A DNA stretch of 64,000 nt from Aphanomyces cochlioides (lineage: Eukaryota; Oomycota; Saprolegniomycetes; Saprolegniales; Verrucalvaceae): assembly GCA_019828595.1 (NCBI GenBank), contig JAHQRK010000001.1, forward strand, positions 3,100,001 to 3,164,000, in the 5' to 3' direction. Position numbers and translations under genes: made by a program. Within the stretch, counting starts at the first letter, position 1. Every line of letters starts with the position of its first letter. Below, piece by piece: positions 60,190 to 64,000 of the stretch. The notes under the pieces are model-generated. The model made no database searches and was not told the DNA's origin. It saw only the letters and a list, made by a program, of their open reading frames with translations.

Positions 60190-60986
60190 TCAGCTTCTGA
60201 TGTGTGTCGGTTCTCCAAGCGTTTGAGTGCAGCCGCCACTCGTCTCTCTCGCCGGGAGGCCTCGTCGTCGTCTGTTGAGTCTAGAAGTCGAGTTGCCGGC
60301 GCCGAGAGCGACAAGCCTTCCCCTGTTTTTGTGAGTCATAGAAGGCACGAAGAAAAGAGTGATCGTACCAGCAAACACAGGTACGCTAGTCGAACCATAA
60401 GATATCGTCTTGGAAAACCCGGCAAATTTCGTCTCGCTGGCTGGCACTGGGGCATCACCCATCAATTGTTTGGGAATCAAGCAACTAAAGCAAGATCCAA
60501 AGTAGGCGATACGATTCACGAAGGCTGGGATGGGCTGGCCCACAAGACGGATACACGCTTCGTTTGAAAATGTGTTGCAATTCCTGTCGATGAGTGACAT
60601 GATCCAAAAATACATTCGTCAGGATCTCACTTTGTTAGCAGGTTGTATTGATCGCCCTGAAACTCGCTGCGCATGTCGTCGATGATACGTTTGGCATCTT
60701 GATATGTGCCTTCGAATTCACCCATCTCGATGGACTCGCGGAAGATCGCTCCTTGGGCTTGTTTTGGCTCGGACGAAAATATCCCAGCCCCGCCCGCAAA
60801 CGAAAACTCGACCCCGCCAATCACGATTCCAGAGTGAAATGCGCCCAGTCCCCAGGCTAACATTGTCAAAATTTGTCTTTTCATTGCGATAAGCTTACCA
60901 TATGTGTACGCATTGCTCTCGACGATGTCGTACACGTTCAAGGTCACCGTCGTCTTCCCTTTCATGCCGAGTCCTGGACGGCGCAT
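60190..60986 (-). CDS. PPPDE (DeSI-type) thiol peptidase, three exons
   Basis: Exons 60986-60899, 60856-60631 and 60583-60190 (complement), introns 42 and 47 nt, 235 aa. The catalytic His is in GLGAFHSGIVIGG and the catalytic Cys in NCNTFSNEACIRL, which sits directly across the second intron (YNLLTK spliced to NCNTF). Between them are EFSFAGGAGIF and IEMGEFEGTYQDA. The fold removes SUMO or ubiquitin-like modifiers in animals and plants. The C-terminus after PVPAS is low-complexity and ends in an Arg-rich, Ser/Gly stretch. The start at 60986 lies 8 bp from a TCCGGATA element. Confidence 0.9.
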
Positions 60987-60993
60987 TTCTATT

Positions 60994-61018
60994 TCCGGAT
61001 ATTCGAACCATATCCGGT
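60994..61018. promoter_or_regulatory. TCCGGATA and TATCCGGT pair upstream of the PPPDE gene
   Basis: tccggata (60994-61001) and tatccggt (61011-61018) form an inverted pair, 8-32 bp upstream of the ATG on the minus strand. A further ttccggta lies at about 61038. Confidence 0.55.
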
Positions 61019-61186
61019 TGTAGACGGTCGTTTCAATTTCCGGTATTTTAATATCACACCTTTGAAATGTCTATCTGCGGTGACGTTTCTGCCTGAGCCG
61101 AGATGGAAGTCTCTTCCTGAAGAGCCTCTTCCAGGGGACCACCCTCTTACCAACCCTGTGGCAATCTCGACAAGGAGATTGCTGGC

Positions 61187-61375
61187 ATGGTTGGATCGAT
61201 CTCAGCCAGGTACAGTGCATTGTTGGAGGTAGCTCTGGCAATTTTCTGTCTCGTCGTTTCCCATGAGCTCACAGCTCAGTCAGCTCTTGTTTGGATTTTT
61301 TGTCTAATGCAGTTCGCAATCATGCTGACCTTTCAGTCCTTTGCCAAACTTTCCAGTGGACAACTTTTGTTCTAA
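61187..61375 (+). CDS. Possible tiny membrane protein, uncertain
   Basis: 62 codons with two hydrophobic stretches (LLEVALAIFCLVVSHEL and ALVWIFCLMQFAIML). Upstream, another frame has a protein-like LPEPRWKSLPEEPLPGDHP (about 61082-61140) without an ATG, so this might be one exon of a gene I cannot assemble. No family recognised. Confidence 0.25.
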   Translation: MVGSISARYSALLEVALAIFCLVVSHELTAQSALVWIFCLMQFAIMLTFQSFAKLSSGQLLF

Positions 61376-61658
61376 CGACGAACCAACAAAGGGTCTCTTC
61401 GCCAGTGTGTGCGTGGAACTGTCATATTGCATTTAAGAGCTAGTCATGGATCACCATCCAGCGTGCCGAAAGATCGGCTTTCCATCATATTAGCTTCTCT
61501 TGAGACCACACAGTCCTCTGTTTACTCTAGCTTTTGTGTATTGTTGAGCTGGTGGCTCACCGCCATCATGAAGAAGTTCGTGAAACTGATGAGCCATCGG
61601 TTAAAAGCTAAATATAACTAGCATAGACCGAAACTGAATTGTACTTTTTGCCCACGCC

Positions 61659-62890
61659 ATGCTTCCCGAAGTGCTGCTGACGCTCTCGGGCAGCTCGACG
61701 GTGACAACAGCTACAGGCCGACGAGTTGAGCTCTACCATGTCACGATGAAGCATCATAGTACCGCACGCAACTCCAAGATCCGCTTCAAGGCTCTGCGAC
61801 GATGTTTCATCCAGGTAGGTTCCTGAATGTCACCGCGCAACTCATCCTGAATGAAGCTGGAACGTGTCGGGAATCTGCGCTTGGCTTTGCCTCCAAAGCA
61901 TCCTCTTCACTCGTCCAGCGACCTTGATGTCGTTCGACAACGAAACAAAATGGTACTTCGAAAGTTTCAAGTTGCCATATTGACTTTGCCTCTAGTTCCG
62001 AGATTGCATGCGAGAGATATCGTCAGTCCATCTCAACCAAGCTCAAGTTGAGACGTTGATATCTCTCTTTGACGCTGCAGACGCTGCAATCTCTAGTTAC
62101 AGGTTTCCTTCGCAACCAAAGGAGACTGAGCCATCTACCAAGGATAAAGTTGTAGTATTGTCGATGAGAATCCACTGACTGAGTCTGTTAGGGCTCCGAA
62201 GGCAGGCAAGACACAGACAACCAGGCTACAACTGACACCAGCACGGCTGACCAACCACGAACTAATAATCCTGAAGCTGACGAGCAAACCGACGACAGCG
62301 TTGAGGAGATAGTGGCTCCAAACCCATACACAACCCTCAAGCAAGCGCTTGGACAGCAGATTAGCCACAGTCGACGAGACACTGATCTATGGGATATCGA
62401 AATTGCCTACTACTTCGTTCGTCTCGCGGATGAACTCTTCCTGAAGATCCCAGTGCCTCCATCAGAGTGCAAGGACTTCCCCCCAAAACCTTCCCGACGA
62501 AGTGTGCCCATCCATTCTGTTGGTCCAGATTTGGGGTACACAGCCGATGATGAAGCTTACATCGAACGACTTGGTCAGGACATGAAGCTGTACCTCGTTG
62601 ACGAGGAGGAAACCAAAGAGGAGGTTGAGTCGTCCTTCAGTGAGCATGAAGTTATCGTCGATTTGCCCGACGACACAAGCGCTCATGCGGATGACTCAGA
62701 CGTGACTTCTATCTTGCGAGATGTCGCTAGCTCGTATTTCCCATCGGTTTACAAGGACAAAGACCCCAAGGTCGGTACCAAGCCGCCACTCGAATACCAC
62801 GACAATGTGCACCAAGTGCTTTCGGGCTATGGCAACGACAACTATTACACTGGCGAAGCAGCACCAGCACCAGCTCCCACCACAGCTTGA
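61659..62890 (+). CDS. PX-like domain protein with acidic tail, four exons
   Basis: Exons 61659-61814, 61857-61952, 61996-62148 and 62192-62890, all phase 0, introns 42, 43 and 43 nt; 367 aa. The first 130 residues follow the PX layout: strands with LYHVTMKHH, an RFKALRRCF helix-like segment, the proline-rich loop LPPKHPL, a helix RQRNKMFRDCMREI and a terminal helix. Phosphoinositide binding is inferred; the assignment is weaker than for the PX gene at 12430. The second half is acidic and largely disordered (VDEEETKEEVESSFSEHE), with one more structured stretch (DLWDIEIAYYFVRLADEL) and an Ala/Pro-rich end. Confidence 0.7.
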
Positions 62891-62940
62891 TTGCATTCAA
62901 TCCTTGAAAATACATTTTTGTGTACATTGATGAGGTCTTG

Positions 62941-64000
62941 CTAAGGCATGCTACACGCATCGGTGGCAATGCGGTCAAAGTTCTGTGAGTCCTCTGACGT
63001 AGCGTCCCGAAATGCATGGAGCATTCGTGAAAATGCTTCAAATGTAACCTATCCGGGAAATGTTATTCATAAAGATTGTGAGATTCAGCGTACTCGATGG
63101 TCTTCAGCCTCAGTGTAGATTGGGATTGCAGTGTTGACTTCAGCTTGAGTGACGCCAAATCCAAGCGCATGCACCAGAGCTCGCCGAGCTACACACACAA
63201 GTCGGCATATGAGTGTTCCACTGACTTAACGGACTCTGAACTGCATTGAGCCGACCAGAATTTTCAATGTCAGCTTGGCCAAAAGCGGTCAATGTCAGCT
63301 CGTAGTCGTCGTCAACATTTAAATCCAATTCGTCCCGGCTGTCGTTTTCACTGTCGTCTTCGCTTGCATCTAGTTCAGCATCTAGGTCGTCTGCCAGACA
63401 TGATATTCGCAGCGAGAGGAAATTGCCATTACCTTCGTCTCCTTCGTTTTCAACCTACGCAACCATGATGAGCATTTTCCAAGCTCTTGTTGATAGTACC
63501 TCCTCAAGTGTTGCCATATTTGGCTTGTCCTTGTCTTTGTGTTTTTGCCGCTCGGCCTTTGCTTTAGCTCGCGCGGTCTTTAACGCTGCTTTTACTTTCT
63601 TCTGCACGACCTATAGCTTTGTAAATCATCTTCGTCAAGTCAACATGGCTTGCCAGTGTCGCTGCAATCGTGTCGGCATCTCGTGGATCGCAAACTGCAT
63701 ATTGATCCACTGCAGCCTCGCGCTTGGAGCGCCAATCTCGCCAAGCATCCAGTGCATCCATCTATCAGCAGTATTAATACTTGGGTAATATCTGAGTCTC
63801 GCGCCATGGACTTGAATTGGCTTGGATTGAATGGTACTATTTCTTTGAGACGACGTACAATATGTACCAGTGGCGGTTGTGGTGGTTCAATGTTGTGTAG
63901 TTCTCCGAGGATAATCGGGCTAGCACGAGCTGGGATGACAGATACTTGGTCTAGTAACTTCTTTCGCTCTTTGTGGTCGGCGAACCAAGCTTCATTAAGC
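62941..64000 (-). CDS. Unidentified gene, probably continuing past the right edge
   Basis: Six exons can be joined in frame: 63761-63645, 63610-63500, 63454-63433, 63390-63235, 63188-63094 and 63048-62941 (complement); introns 34-46 nt, 202 aa if Met 63761 (MDALDAWRDWRSKREA) is the start. A Lys/Ala-rich basic helix (KKVKAALKTARAKAKAERQKHK) is followed by an acidic run (DAELDASEDDSENDSRDELD) and a C-terminal part with FGVTQAEV and FEAFSRMLHAF. A further open stretch in the same orientation (about 63999-63830, LLDQVSVIPARASPIILGEL) probably belongs to the same gene through an intron of about 78 nt, which would make this a 3'-partial view of a longer gene. No family recognised. Confidence 0.6.

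Overview
The window looks like nuclear DNA of an oomycete, most likely a saprolegnialean water mould close to Aphanomyces. The evidence is: spliced genes with very short introns (mostly 38-53 nt); a chitin synthase carrying an N-terminal MIT domain; a myosin with a C-terminal WW domain; an axonemal dynein heavy chain (zoospore flagellum); a squalene monooxygenase, an enzyme that sterol-auxotrophic Peronosporales lack; and Crypton-type, Ty3-type and Tc1-type elements. The genus is an inference; the oomycete call is firm.

Layout, left to right. 1-7153 is a Ty3-type (chromovirus-like) LTR retrotransposon on the minus strand, cut by the left edge of the window; its gag, protease, RT-RNaseH-integrase and chromodomain segments lie in shifted frames. 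About 100 bp beyond its LTR is a 2H-phosphoesterase gene with a paralogue at 15265. Between the two lie an intact Crypton-like tyrosine recombinase, a glutathione S-transferase, a myristoylatable PH-like protein, a PX-domain protein and a broken TFIIB-like gene with a C-terminal zinc finger. A full-length Argonaute (minus, 16151-19192) follows. 19343-24074 is a transposon cluster: a Tc1-like element with doubled internal repeats in its TIRs, a DD34E transposase facing an unknown 280-aa ORF, and a 459-bp MITE.

From 24.6 kb on the DNA is gene-dense and housekeeping in character: squalene monooxygenase, WW-myosin, MIT-chitin synthase, a thiol dioxygenase (PCO/ADO), an FGGY sugar kinase, mitochondrial 2-oxoglutarate dehydrogenase E1, a 13.7-kb dynein heavy chain, a cytochrome P450, a CxxC/DHQPP membrane protein, a gamma-glutamylcyclotransferase-like protein, a PPPDE (DeSI-type) peptidase, a PX-like protein, and an unidentified gene running off the right edge.

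The genes do not form one pathway. Three convergent pairs almost or actually share their stop codons (37836-37839, 55510/55539, 59444/59450). A palindromic element, TATCCGGATA or its halves, sits within about 110 bp of the start codon of at least six otherwise unrelated genes and is the best candidate for an undescribed signal here. No tRNA, rRNA or CRISPR was seen.
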